From positions 4,278,001-4,342,000 of the forward strand of contig NC_003155.5 of assembly GCF_000009765.2 (NCBI RefSeq): a DNA stretch of 64,000 bases, written 5' to 3'. The position numbers and the translations under genes were made by a program. This DNA is from Streptomyces avermitilis MA-4680 = NBRC 14893 (GTDB lineage: Bacteria > Actinomycetota > Actinomycetes > Streptomycetales > Streptomycetaceae). Below, in pieces: positions 15,057 to 23,737 of this stretch. The notes below the pieces were generated by a model. That model was not told the DNA's origin. It did no database searches and saw only the letters and a program-made list of their open reading frames with translations. The number at the start of each line of letters is the position of its first letter. Position 1 is the stretch's first letter.

Positions 15057-17642
15057 CTAAAGCTTCTCCACCGGCGCATACCGGAGCAGCAGCCGCTTCG
15101 GCTTCGTGTCGCCGAAGTCGATCGTCGCCTCCGCGTTCCCGCCCGTGCCCTTCACGCCGACCACCGTGCCGAGGCCGAACTGGTCGTGCGTGACCCGGTC
15201 CCCGACCGCCAGTGAGGCCACCGGCTTCTCGGACGCACCGCCCCGGCGCGTGGCGAAGCCGGACGCCCCCGAGACCGCGGAGCGCGAGCGCGACGACGAC
15301 AGCGAGGCCGCCACGCCCGAGGCCGGCCCCGAAGACAGCGGAGCAGCGGACGCCCCCTTCCGCTTCCACTCCAGATGCGCGTCCGGGATCTCCTCCAGGA
15401 AGCGGGACGGCGGGTTGTACGAGGGCTGGCCCCACGCGCTGCGCAGGGACGAACGGGTGAGGTACAGCCGCTCCCGCGCGCGGGTGATGCCGACGTACGC
15501 GAGGCGCCGCTCCTCCTCCAGTTCCTTGGTCTGGCCGAGCGACCGCATGTGCGGGAAGACGCCGTCCTCCATGCCGGTGAGGAAGACGACCGGGAATTCG
15601 AGGCCCTTGGCGGTGTGCAGGGTCATCAGGGTGATGACTCCGTTGCCGTCCTCCTCGTCCGGGATCTGGTCGGAGTCGGCGACGAGCGCGACCCGCTCGA
15701 GGAACGCCGAGAGATCACCTGACGCCGCGCCCGGCGCACCACCCGGCGCGTCGCCTGCCGCGTCGCCTGCCGCGTCGCCCGCCGCATCGCCTGTCGCGGC
15801 CTCCTCCCCTGCCCCGGACTCCTGCTCGAACTCCAGCGCCACAGCGGCGAGTTCCTGAAGGTTCTCGATGCGGGTCTCGTCCTGCGGGTCCGTCGACGCC
15901 TGCAACTCCGCCAGGTAGCCGGTGCGTTCGAGCACGGCCTCCAGGACCGTCGCCGGGCCCGCGCCCGACTCGGCGATCGTCCGCAGGTCCTCCATCAGCG
16001 TGTTGAACCGCTTGACGGCGTTCGTGGAGCGGGCCGCCATCCCGTACGCCTCGTCGACGCGGCGCAGCGCCTGCGCGAAGCTGATCTTCTCGCGCTGGGA
16101 GAGGGCGTCGATCATCGCTTCCGCGCGGTCGCCGATGCCGCGCTTGGGCACGTTCAGGATGCGGCGCAGCGGGACCGAGTCCTCCGGGTTGGACAGGACC
16201 CGCAAGTAGGCCAGGACGTCCCGGACCTCCTTGCGCTCGTAGAAGCGGACACCGCCGACGACCTTGTAGGGCAGGCCGACGCGGATGAAGATCTCTTCGA
16301 AGACACGGGACTGCGCGTTCGTCCGGTAGAAGACGGCGACGTCTCCTGCCTTTGCCTCGCCCGCGTCCGTCAGCCGGTCTATCTCGTCGGCGACGAACTG
16401 CGCCTCGTCGTGCTCGGTGTCGGCGACATAGCCGGTGATCTGCGCGCCGGCGCCCGCGTTGGTCCACAGGTTCTTGGGGCGACGGGACTCGTTGCGCTCG
16501 ATGACCGCGTTGGCCGCGCTGAGGATCGTCTGGGTGGAGCGGTAGTTCTGCTCCAGGAGGATCGTCGTCGCGTCCGGGTAGTCCTCCTCGAACTGGAGGA
16601 TGTTGCGGATGGTCGCGCCGCGGAAGGCGTAGATCGACTGGTCGGCGTCACCCACGACGCACAGCTCGGCGGGCTCGAGGTCGTCCTCGCGGGGCGGCTC
16701 GTCCTCCGGGCGGGCGCCGCCACCCGGTCCCGGAACCCCGACCAGCTCCCTGACCAGGGCGTACTGCGCGTGGTTCGTGTCCTGGTACTCGTCGACGAGG
16801 ACGTGGCGGAAACGGCGGCGGTAGTGCTCGGCGACGTCCGGGAAGGCCCGCAGCAGGTTGACCGTCGTCATGATCAGGTCGTCGAAGTCGAGCGCGTTGG
16901 CCTCACGCAGCCGCGACTGGTACATGGCGTACGCCTGGGCGAGGGTCTTCTCGAAGCCGTCTGCGGCCTGGGCGGCGAAGTCCTCCTCGTCGATCAGCTC
17001 GTTCTTCAGGTTCGAGATCTTGGCGCTGAAGGACTTCGGCGGGAAGCGCTTGGGGTCGAGGTCCAGGTCGCGGCAGACCAGGGCCATCAGACGCTTGCTG
17101 TCGGCGGCGTCGTAGATCGAGAAGGAGGAGGTGAACCCGAGCCTCTTCGATTCACGCCTCAGGATGCGCACGCACGCGCTGTGGAACGTCATCACCCACA
17201 TCGCGTTGGCGCGCGGGCCGACCAGCTGCTCGACGCGCTCCTTCATCTCGCCCGCGGCCTTGTTGGTGAAGGTGATCGCGAGGATCTGGCCGGGGTGCAC
17301 ATGGCGCTCACCCAGCAGGTGCGCGATCCGGTGCGTGAGCACGCGCGTCTTGCCGGAGCCGGCACCGGCCACGATGAGCAGGGGGGAACCGGCGTGCACC
17401 ACGGCCGCGCGCTGGTTCTCGTTCAGCCCGTGCAGGAGCGTGGCCGGGTCCACGGCGGGGCGGGGGGCTCCGTCGCGGTAGTACGTGTCCCGGTCCGGCG
17501 GCACGTCGAACTTCCCGCCGAACAGATCGTCCGGAACCGACTCCGGTACGTGATCGTCCTCGGGCGGCGGCGGGGGCTCCTCCTCGTGGGCCCGCGAGGG
17601 CTTGAGGTCCGCCAGGAAGCTGTCATCAAAGAGGCTGCTCAT
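15057..17642 (-). CDS. pcrA: UvrD/PcrA superfamily 1 DNA helicase
   Basis: An 861-aa 3'-5' helicase with all SF1 motifs in order: AGAGSGKT (92-99), DEYQDTN, GDADQSIYAFRG, QNYRST, MTLHTAKGLEFP and EERRLAYVGITRARERL. The last 50 residues (VGDRVTHDQFGLGTVVGV and following) form the Tudor-like tail that in PcrA/UvrD binds RNA polymerase. PcrA unwinds DNA in repair, removes RecA filaments and backtracks stalled RNA polymerase. Residues about 615-640 hold an in-frame AAGDAAGD-type repeat absent from most homologues. The ATG at 17642 follows GGAGAG. It is convergent with the M23 gene. Confidence 0.95.
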   Translation of the reverse strand: MSSLFDDSFLADLKPSRAHEEEPPPPPEDDHVPESVPDDLFGGKFDVPPDRDTYYRDGAPRPAVDPATLLHGLNENQRAAVVHAGSPLLIVAGAGSGKTRVLTHRIAHLLGERHVHPGQILAITFTNKAAGEMKERVEQLVGPRANAMWVMTFHSACVRILRRESKRLGFTSSFSIYDAADSKRLMALVCRDLDLDPKRFPPKSFSAKISNLKNELIDEEDFAAQAADGFEKTLAQAYAMYQSRLREANALDFDDLIMTTVNLLRAFPDVAEHYRRRFRHVLVDEYQDTNHAQYALVRELVGVPGPGGGARPEDEPPREDDLEPAELCVVGDADQSIYAFRGATIRNILQFEEDYPDATTILLEQNYRSTQTILSAANAVIERNESRRPKNLWTNAGAGAQITGYVADTEHDEAQFVADEIDRLTDAGEAKAGDVAVFYRTNAQSRVFEEIFIRVGLPYKVVGGVRFYERKEVRDVLAYLRVLSNPEDSVPLRRILNVPKRGIGDRAEAMIDALSQREKISFAQALRRVDEAYGMAARSTNAVKRFNTLMEDLRTIAESGAGPATVLEAVLERTGYLAELQASTDPQDETRIENLQELAAVALEFEQESGAGEEAATGDAAGDAAGDAAGDAPGGAPGAASGDLSAFLERVALVADSDQIPDEEDGNGVITLMTLHTAKGLEFPVVFLTGMEDGVFPHMRSLGQTKELEEERRLAYVGITRARERLYLTRSSLRSAWGQPSYNPPSRFLEEIPDAHLEWKRKGASAAPLSSGPASGVAASLSSSRSRSAVSGASGFATRRGGASEKPVASLAVGDRVTHDQFGLGTVVGVKGTGGNAEATIDFGDTKPKRLLLRYAPVEKL

Positions 17643-18127
17643 CGCTCTCCGAGTCTAGGCTGCCCCACCGACAACCGGTCGCCGCCCCAGAAACTCGGTG
17701 CCCCGATGGGCCGCAATTCGGTGCCTCGAGGGACCGCGGAGGGCCGCTGAAGTCGACGATCTTCCGATTGCGATCACCCAACACCCCACCACTGTCCGCA
17801 TTTGCCGCGTTACGGCCGGCGACTGACCGGAAGAGATCGGCCGGGCGAGAAGCCACCCAGCGCACGCCCCAGCAGCGCCGCACTCCCCCAGGCCCCGCCC
17901 CGCTCCACCCCACTCCACCCCACTCCCGCCACCTACCACCACGACAACGTCCGGACAACTCACCCCAGACCCATCCCGATTGCCCGCGGGCAGCGACCCC
18001 CGTGGCTAAGGTCACGAAAATGTATCGGGCATATCGCGCATCAAACTTCACACAGGCCACACGAGTTGGCTACCGTGCCCGGCAGGCCGCACGACCCCCA
18101 CCGGCGAACATCGCCGGGCCGCGCGGC
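17643..18127. other. 485-bp gap upstream of the riboswitch
   Basis: No convincing ORF. It must carry the pcrA promoter (minus) and the promoter for the riboswitch transcript. TACCGT at 18071-18076 is a possible -10 for the latter; no clear -35 was identified. Confidence 0.4.
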
Positions 18128-18305
18128 CTCCGCCGAGTCCGGCGTGCCGCCCGTGGCAGCTGGAGCCGGGGACCCAACCGACCTCGGGGTGAATCGGCTC
18201 AGCCGCCTTGAAGGGCTTCAACCGCCTTGAAGGGCAACGACCGTAGGGCAAACCTTCCGAAGCACGCGCCCGAACCCGACAGCTAACTCGGTAGGCGGAA
18301 CACGG
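18128..18305 (+). promoter_or_regulatory. ydaO/yuaA (cyclic-di-AMP) riboswitch
   Basis: The conserved blocks of the ydaO class appear in order: GGAGCCGGGGACCCAACC (about 18161), GGGGTGAATCGG (18186), GGGCAAACCTTCCGAA (18246) and CCGAACCCGACAGCTAAC with TCGGTAGGCGG (18270-18298), 3 bases before the start of the NlpC/P60 gene's ribosome-binding segment. In actinobacteria this RNA controls cell-wall hydrolases and shuts them off at high c-di-AMP. An unusual feature is a 19-base period direct repeat of CCGCCTTGAAGGGC (18203-18216 and 18222-18235) in the variable arm. The 5' boundary is approximate. Confidence 0.9.
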
Positions 18306-18319
18306 AAGGAGACGCCTTC

Positions 18320-19516
18320 ATGGCGCCGCACCGAAAGCCGCGTCCCGCCGGCACGCGCATGGCAGGCATACGGACCCCGGGCCTGGCGACGGCGGCTCTG
18401 ACCTCCGTGGCCCTGCTCTCCCAGACGGCCAACGCCGCGCCCCCGGCCGACGACAAGCCGAGTCTCGAAGAAGTCGAGAAGAAGGTCGACGACCTCTACC
18501 GCCAGGCCGAGTCGGCCACGGAGAAGTACAACGCGGCCAAGGAGAAGACCACCAAGCAGCGCACGCGCGTCGGCACCCTCCTCGACGAGGTCGCGCAGCG
18601 CACCCAGAAGCTCAACGACGCGCGGGAGCGGCTCGGCTCGTTCGCGGCGGCGCAGTACCGGACCGGGGCCTCCGCACCCGACACCACGACCTTCCTGCTG
18701 GCCGACAGTCCTCAGGACTATTTCGACCAGACCCAGTTGATGAGTCGGCTGACCGACCACCAGAAGGACGCCGTCGACGCCTACGTCACCGAGCAGGCCG
18801 CGACGACGACGAAGCGACAGGAGGCGTCCCAGAGCCTGGAGACCCTCACCGAGTCGCAGAGTGCGCTCAAGACGGCCAAGGCGACCGTCCAGCACAAGCT
18901 CGCCACGGCGCGCGAGCTGCTGTCGAAGCTGACCGCCGAGGAGAAGGCGCGGCTCGCGGCGATCGAGAAGGAGAAGCGGGCCGCGGCCGACCGCAAGGCG
19001 GAGGAACTGGCGCGGCAGCAGGCCGCGGCCGCGCAACAGACCGCCCAGCAGGACCCGGCGTCCGGAACCGGCAGCACGTCCGGCGCCACCGGCGCCACGG
19101 GCTCCACGGGGTCCACGGGGTCCACGGGGTCCACGGGGTCTGCCGGATCGTCGTACTCGACCAAGGCTGGCAAGGCCCTCGCCTTCGCCCGCGCGCAGAT
19201 CGGCAAGCCGTATGTCTGGGGCGCCACCGGTCCCGGCTCGTACGACTGCTCGGGGTTCACCCAGGCGGTGTGGAAGGCCGCCGGCGTCACGCTTCCACGC
19301 ACCACCTATGACCAGGTGAACGCGGGCACGACGGTCTCCCTCTCGAACATCCAGCCGGGCGACCTGGTCTTCTTCTACGACGACATCAGCCACGTCGGCC
19401 TCTACATCGGCAACGGCATGATGATCCACGCCCCGAAGCCGGGCGCGTACGTCCGCGAGGAGTCGATCTTCTACGACGGCGAGTCGGCGATCCACAGCGT
19501 GGTGCGGCCGGCCTAG
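18320..19516 (+). CDS. secreted NlpC/P60 peptidoglycan endopeptidase (riboswitch-controlled)
   Basis: A 398-aa protein. A signal peptide (residues 1-40, ending SQTANAAP) is followed by a long coiled coil (about 45-260, EEVEKKVDDLYRQAESATEK), a Gly-Ser-Thr linker, and a C-terminal NlpC/P60 domain with the catalytic Cys in YDCSGFTQAVW, His in ISHVGLYIG and the third residue in MIHAPKPG. Such enzymes cut the D-Glu-DAP bond of the stem peptide; the coiled coil usually restrains the active site, as in RipA-like proteins. GGAAGGAG lies 8 bases before the ATG. The upstream c-di-AMP riboswitch ties expression to turgor or cell-wall state. Confidence 0.94.
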   Translation: MAPHRKPRPAGTRMAGIRTPGLATAALTSVALLSQTANAAPPADDKPSLEEVEKKVDDLYRQAESATEKYNAAKEKTTKQRTRVGTLLDEVAQRTQKLNDARERLGSFAAAQYRTGASAPDTTTFLLADSPQDYFDQTQLMSRLTDHQKDAVDAYVTEQAATTTKRQEASQSLETLTESQSALKTAKATVQHKLATARELLSKLTAEEKARLAAIEKEKRAAADRKAEELARQQAAAAQQTAQQDPASGTGSTSGATGATGSTGSTGSTGSTGSAGSSYSTKAGKALAFARAQIGKPYVWGATGPGSYDCSGFTQAVWKAAGVTLPRTTYDQVNAGTTVSLSNIQPGDLVFFYDDISHVGLYIGNGMMIHAPKPGAYVREESIFYDGESAIHSVVRPA

Positions 19517-19534
19517 CCCACGCATTCCCCCGCG

Positions 19535-19603
19535 GCGCACGCGCGTGACCGGTTTTCGTGCGCCACGCGCACGTGACCGGTTTTCGTGCGCCACGCGCGC
19601 GTG
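19535..19603 (+). repeat. 28-bp repeats forming tandem hairpins after the NlpC/P60 gene
   Basis: Two and a half copies of a unit containing CACGTGACCGGTTTTCGTGC-like sequence. Each copy lets GCGCACG pair with CGTGCGC (for example 19535-19541 with 19557-19563), giving tandem hairpins with T-rich loops just past the stop codon. They may act as a terminator. Confidence 0.6.
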
Positions 19604-19645
19604 CCCCGTACCGCCATGCGCGCGTACGTCCCTAGCATCGGGCCC

Positions 19646-20611
19646 ATGCCAGGCACCCCTCAGCCCCGCACCTGGTGGGCGCCGCTCCCGCCCGCCGACG
19701 GAGCCGCCGTGATGGCGACCGGCGTCGTGTCGGTCGGACTGCATCTGACCGGACACGAGGTCCTGTCCCGCATCGCGCTGGTGGCGGCCGGAGCGGCCTG
19801 GCTCGCGCTCGCCGCGGACTTCACCGTACGGCTGCTTCGCGAGCGGGAACGGTGGGCGGCCGAGGCGGGGACACCGGCCGCGCTCACCGCCGTGGCCGCG
19901 ACCGCCGTCCTCGGGACCCGGTTGTCCGCGCTGGGGTGGCAGGGCCTGGCCGAGGCGCTGCTGGCCCTGGCCGCCGCACTGTGGCCGGGGCTGCTCTTCC
20001 TTGTCGTACGGCGCTGGGAACGGCACATGCCCGGGGTGGTGCTCCTGGCGTGTGTGGCCACGCAGGGGCTCGCCCTGCTCGGCGCGACGTTGGCGGCCGA
20101 CCTGGGGGTGGCGTGGCTCGCGCACACGGCGCTGGTGTTCTTCTGGCTGGGGCTCGTCCTGTACGCCGTCGCCCTGTGGCGCTTCGACCTGCGGCAGGTC
20201 GCCGAAGGCGCCGGAGACCACTGGATCGCGGGCGGTGCGCTCGCCCTCTCCGCGCTGGCCGGCGCACAGCTCGTCGCGGCCCGCCGCAGCGGCGGCCCCT
20301 ACCTCTGGAACGACGACGACAACGGCGTGCTGCGGACCGTGACGGCCGCGCTGCTCGTGCTCGCCCTCGGCTGGTACTGCGTGCTGTGGGCGGCCGAGCT
20401 GCGGTGGCCGCGGCCGGCGTACGACGTCCGGCGCTGGGCGACGGTCTTCCCGATGGCGATGACGGCGGTGGCGGTGCTGTCCGTCGCCATCGTGCTCGGC
20501 GTCCCTTGGCTGTGGGGGCCTGGGCAGGTCCTGCTGTGGATCGCGGTGGCGGTGTGGCCGGCCGTCTGCGCGGCCGCCGTCGTGGACATCAGGTCCAGAG
20601 CACCGCGATGA
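19646..20611 (+). CDS. TDT/TehA-like (SLAC1-fold) membrane transporter
   Basis: 321 aa from the ATG at 19646; an upstream ATG at 19586 would start inside the hairpin repeats. About ten hydrophobic segments with the opening PPADGAAVMATGVVSVGLHL match the tellurite-resistance/C4-dicarboxylate (TDT) family, whose members are anion channels or transporters in the plasma membrane. The substrate cannot be read from the sequence. No strong Shine-Dalgarno site is present. The last 23 bases overlap the 3' end of the opposing gene. Confidence 0.75.
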   Translation: MPGTPQPRTWWAPLPPADGAAVMATGVVSVGLHLTGHEVLSRIALVAAGAAWLALAADFTVRLLRERERWAAEAGTPAALTAVAATAVLGTRLSALGWQGLAEALLALAAALWPGLLFLVVRRWERHMPGVVLLACVATQGLALLGATLAADLGVAWLAHTALVFFWLGLVLYAVALWRFDLRQVAEGAGDHWIAGGALALSALAGAQLVAARRSGGPYLWNDDDNGVLRTVTAALLVLALGWYCVLWAAELRWPRPAYDVRRWATVFPMAMTAVAVLSVAIVLGVPWLWGPGQVLLWIAVAVWPAVCAAAVVDIRSRAPR

Positions 20612-20942
20612 AGATGTTCGCCGTGGTCAGCAGGCCGACCAGGCCGAACAGCCCCTTGTCGACCTGCTCCTCGTCGCGCTTCACGTAGACCAGGCCGAGG
20701 ATGACGATCAGCAGCGCCAGTTTCACGCCGATCTTGATGGTGTTGACCGAGTGGTCGTCCGCCTGGTTGAGGCCCACCAGGGCGACGCCCGTGACCAGCA
20801 TGGTCAGCGCGCCGTGCAGCATCCCGGGAACGAAGCGGGCCGTGCCCCGGCCCATCGCCTTCATCTGGGTGAGGAAACCGCCGAGGAGCGCGGCGATGCC
20901 GATGATGTGCAGGCCGACGAAGAGATGGATGAGTACGTCCAT
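20589..20942 (-). CDS. small 4-TM membrane protein
   Basis: 117 aa beginning MDVLIHLFVGLHIIGIAALL, with four predicted membrane helices and a charged loop (KRDEEQVDKG). It resembles small integral membrane proteins of the DUF2269/copper-resistance CopD-like kind, but no motif decides it. Convergent with, and overlapping the end of, the TDT gene by 23 bases, so transcription of the two may interfere. Confidence 0.75.
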   Translation of the reverse strand: MDVLIHLFVGLHIIGIAALLGGFLTQMKAMGRGTARFVPGMLHGALTMLVTGVALVGLNQADDHSVNTIKIGVKLALLIVILGLVYVKRDEEQVDKGLFGLVGLLTTANIFIAVLWT

Positions 20943-21252
20943 GAGGCCGGAGCCTAATCAGAGGGGCTCGTGCCCCCTGACACCGGCCCACCACCCAGGG
21001 ACCCCGGTCCTCGCATATATGCATCCCTTAGCACCCCGCCGCACCTGCGCGCCCGCGGAACCGCCACATCGGTCATCACCCTGCGTGAAGTCGGCGTCCC
21101 TGGTCCGGGATCACGGTCACATACGGTCACCTGGCAGTCTCCTCACGCCAGTTCCGTACATTGCGTTACGGGGCCCTCGCCGTCAGGTTTAGCGTCCTCC
21201 ACCAGGTGACCGGCTCCCCACCGCCGCCCGGGCCAGGGGCGGCAGCCGGACA

Positions 21253-21308
21253 CCACCGCCGAAAGGTCCGGCGGCGGCCTGCTCCCCCTGTGCGGGCCGC
21301 CGCCGGAC
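21253..21308 (+). promoter_or_regulatory. leader with mutually exclusive GC hairpins upstream of the second NlpC/P60 gene
   Basis: A perfect 14-bp inverted repeat (GTCCGGCGGCGGCC at 21266-21279 with its complement at 21295-21308) sits 56 bases before the start. Its left arm can instead pair with CCACCGCCG (21253-21261) using 21269-21277 with one mismatch. The alternatives exclude each other, the layout of an attenuator. No known riboswitch class is recognised. The rest of the 21-kb gap (20943-21252) has no gene. Confidence 0.5.
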
Positions 21309-21363
21309 GCGTAACCGCTGACCGCTCGCGTCCCGGCGGTCGTACGGAAGGATGTGGGCCCTC

Positions 21364-22428
21364 GTGGCAGCACACCGCAAGCCCAGACAGCGCTCCCTCG
21401 GCGGTCATACGGCCCGTACCGCCGTCACGGTCGCCCTCGCGGGTGCGGCGACCGCGACCGCGTTCGACGGGACCGGGCACGCCGAGCCGCAGCTGTCTCC
21501 GGCACAGGTCAAGGCCGAGGCGGACAAGCTGTACGAGCAGGCGGAGGCCGCCACCGAGAAGTACAACGGGACGAAGGAGAAGGCCGACAAGGCGGAGCGG
21601 CGGCTCAATGCGCTGCGCGACGAGGCGGCACGGCGGACGGAACGGCTCAACTCGGCCCGGGACGCACTGGGTTCGGTGGCGGCCGCGCAGTACCGCTCGG
21701 GCGGCCTCGACCCCGCGGTGCAGCTGATGCTCTCCTCCGACCCGAAGCAGTACCTGGACGGGGCCGCGGTCGCCGAGCGGGCCGGGAGCCGGCAGGCCAC
21801 GGCCGTGGAGCGCGTACGGAAGCAGCTGCGGGAGATCGAACAGCTGCGCGGGGCGGCGCAGGTCGAGCTGGCCTCGCTGAAGTCCCGGCAGACGGAGCTG
21901 AAGCGGCAGCGGAAGACGGTCACGACGAAGCTGACCGAGGCTCGGCGGCTGCTGTCCCGGCTGACGGACGCGCAGCGGGCGCAGCTGGACACGGCGGGGG
22001 GCGCCGGGCATGCCTCGCGCTCGGCGGCGCGGGACCTGGGGCCGGCCTCCTTGTCGGCCGCGACCGCCGAGGCGCCCAACTCACGGTCGGCGGCCGCGGT
22101 CTCCTACGCGTACGCGAAGCTCGGCAGCCCCTATGTCTGGGGCGCGACCGGCCCCGACGCGTTCGACTGCTCGGGCCTGGCGCAGGCGGCGTACCGCTCG
22201 GCCGGTATCTCGCTGCCGCGCACGACCTACGCCCAGATCGACACGGGCCGCCGCGTCTCCCGCTCCGAACTCCTCCCCGGTGACCTGGTGTTCTTCTACT
22301 CCGGGATCAGTCACGTCGGGATCTATGTGGGGCACGGACAGATGATCCACGCGCCGAATCCGACCGCACCGGTACGGCTGGCGCCGATCGACGAGATGCC
22401 GTTCGCGGGGGCCACTCGGGTGGTGTGA
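21364..22428 (+). CDS. secreted NlpC/P60 peptidoglycan endopeptidase
   Basis: 354 aa from the GTG at 21364; GGAAGGA lies about 11 bases upstream, while the ATG at 21352 is too close to it. Signal peptide (AAHRKPRQRSLGGHTARTAV, then ALAGAATATAF), coiled coil with LYEQAEAATEKYNGTKEKAD closely resembling the protein encoded at 18320, and C-terminal NlpC/P60 domain with the catalytic Cys in FDCSGLAQAAY, His in ISHVGIYVG and MIHAPNPT. It is a shorter paralogue of the riboswitch-controlled enzyme, without the Gly-Ser-Thr linker. Its leader has no ydaO element, so the two paralogues appear to be regulated differently. Confidence 0.93.
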   Translation: MAAHRKPRQRSLGGHTARTAVTVALAGAATATAFDGTGHAEPQLSPAQVKAEADKLYEQAEAATEKYNGTKEKADKAERRLNALRDEAARRTERLNSARDALGSVAAAQYRSGGLDPAVQLMLSSDPKQYLDGAAVAERAGSRQATAVERVRKQLREIEQLRGAAQVELASLKSRQTELKRQRKTVTTKLTEARRLLSRLTDAQRAQLDTAGGAGHASRSAARDLGPASLSAATAEAPNSRSAAAVSYAYAKLGSPYVWGATGPDAFDCSGLAQAAYRSAGISLPRTTYAQIDTGRRVSRSELLPGDLVFFYSGISHVGIYVGHGQMIHAPNPTAPVRLAPIDEMPFAGATRVV

Positions 22429-22468
22429 GGACGCCTCCCGCACCGAGGCGGTCGGGGGCGCGGCGAGA

Positions 22469-22509
22469 GCCTCTCCCTGTCCGCGGAATGGGGGAGGCTT
22501 CCGGACAGG
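22469..22509 (+). terminator. hairpin terminator after the second NlpC/P60 gene
   Basis: GCCTCTCCC (22469-22477) can pair with GGGGGAGGC (22490-22498) with one wobble, or CCTGTCCG (22476-22483) with CGGACAGG (22502-22509). It starts 40 bases after the stop codon. Confidence 0.55.
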
Positions 22510-22669
22510 TACGTCGGCGCGTGGGCGTCGGGGACACGGCAGCGCGATACCGTCGGCGCGAACAGCACCGCCCTACAGCACCGCCCGACGCTCGCCCCGT
22601 TCGCGAACCGTGCTCCGTCCGTTGCCGCCGCGGCCTCGCCCCCCGCGGTGCCCGCCCGGGAAGGCCCCG

Positions 22670-23392
22670 ATGCCCCGCTCCACGCTGCCTCCTCCGCCGC
22701 CGCCCGCGCATCTGCGGACCTGGCCGGACCGTTCGGCGCTGCTGGCCGACCGGTGGCGGGCGCTGGAGGAGCTGCGCAGACGGAGTCTTGGGGTGCACCG
22801 GGTGCTGCTGCTCTGGCTGCTGGCGGTCACGGCGATCATCGGCTGGGCGCTGCTCGTCCTGCCGTTGCAGCAGATCGAGCAGGAGGACCCCACCAGCCTC
22901 GTCCTCGGCCCGCTCTTCGCCATTCTGGGCCTCGCGGCGCTCACCCCCTCGCTCGTCACGGTCAGCCTCGCCGTCCGCCGCGACGGCCGGATACACCAAC
23001 TTCTGGACGACTGGCTCCGGCTGGACAGCCACCCGCCGACGGACGCCCGTCTCCGCGCCCCCGGCCTCAGCCTCTTCTGGCTGCTCTCCTCACTCTGCGT
23101 CTGCGCGATCGGCCTGTGGTCGTCGTTCGCGGCGACGGCCGACGCCAAGCCCGGTGGGGGCACCTACGGCGATGTCGCCCTGGGGATGGGTATCGGCCTG
23201 ATCCTGTGGCTGACCGGCCTCATCGGCGTGGGCAAGGCCGTACGTCATTACCGGTGGGCGGTACGGGCGTTGCGGCCGCGGCCGGGGGTGCGGTCAGGGG
23301 CGGAGCCGGCTCCCGGGTTGGGGGCGGCACCGGGGCCGGGGGCAGCACCCGGGGCCGGACCGGCGTCGGGGGAAGCGTCGAACGGTCGGTGA
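22670..23392 (+). CDS. 4-TM membrane protein with Gly-Ala-Pro tail
   Basis: 240 aa from the ATG at 22670 (GGGAAGG 5 bases upstream). A proline-rich start and a charged helix (ADRWRALEELRRRSLGVHR) precede two membrane hairpins (about 50-105 and 140-200). The C-terminus is a PGPGAAPGAGP repeat. No family with known function is recognised; it probably sits in the plasma membrane with both ends inside. Confidence 0.75.
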   Translation: MPRSTLPPPPPPAHLRTWPDRSALLADRWRALEELRRRSLGVHRVLLLWLLAVTAIIGWALLVLPLQQIEQEDPTSLVLGPLFAILGLAALTPSLVTVSLAVRRDGRIHQLLDDWLRLDSHPPTDARLRAPGLSLFWLLSSLCVCAIGLWSSFAATADAKPGGGTYGDVALGMGIGLILWLTGLIGVGKAVRHYRWAVRALRPRPGVRSGAEPAPGLGAAPGPGAAPGAGPASGEASNGR

Positions 23393-23737
23393 CCTTGAGG
23401 TCCGGGAGGTACGTCTCTCAGCCGACCTCCCGCAGCGCCTCGCCGATCGCCGTCACTCCCTCAGCGGGGGCCCCGGCCGTGTCCGGTGACGCGACGCAGC
23501 CGGGCGGCAGCCCCGGCGGCCCGGCCGCCTGCGGTGCCAGGACAGCGGATGCGCCGGCTCTGTCCCTGCCCCGCCACTCCCCCGCCCGCATGTCCCGTCA
23601 TCTGCCCCGGCGTTGCCGCCACGCAGGCGGAAACCGGGTGACCGGCCGCCGCGCACCCACCCCATCGTCAGACCGGTCGGGTCAGACCAGCCATGTCCTG
23701 CCGGTCGCGTCCTACTAGTCGGGGCAGACCAGCCGGG
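23393..23737. other. 345-bp gap with short repeats near the response-regulator stop
   Basis: No gene is seen. Three copies of a GGGTCAGACCAG-type sequence (23677-23692, 23719-23734, 23734-23746) cluster at the 3' end of the response-regulator gene, the last overlapping its stop codon. Confidence 0.4.

Noticed and set aside
21150..21363. Second ydaO riboswitch upstream of the other NlpC/P60 gene
   Set aside because: GC-rich hairpins occur, but none of the conserved ydaO blocks is present.
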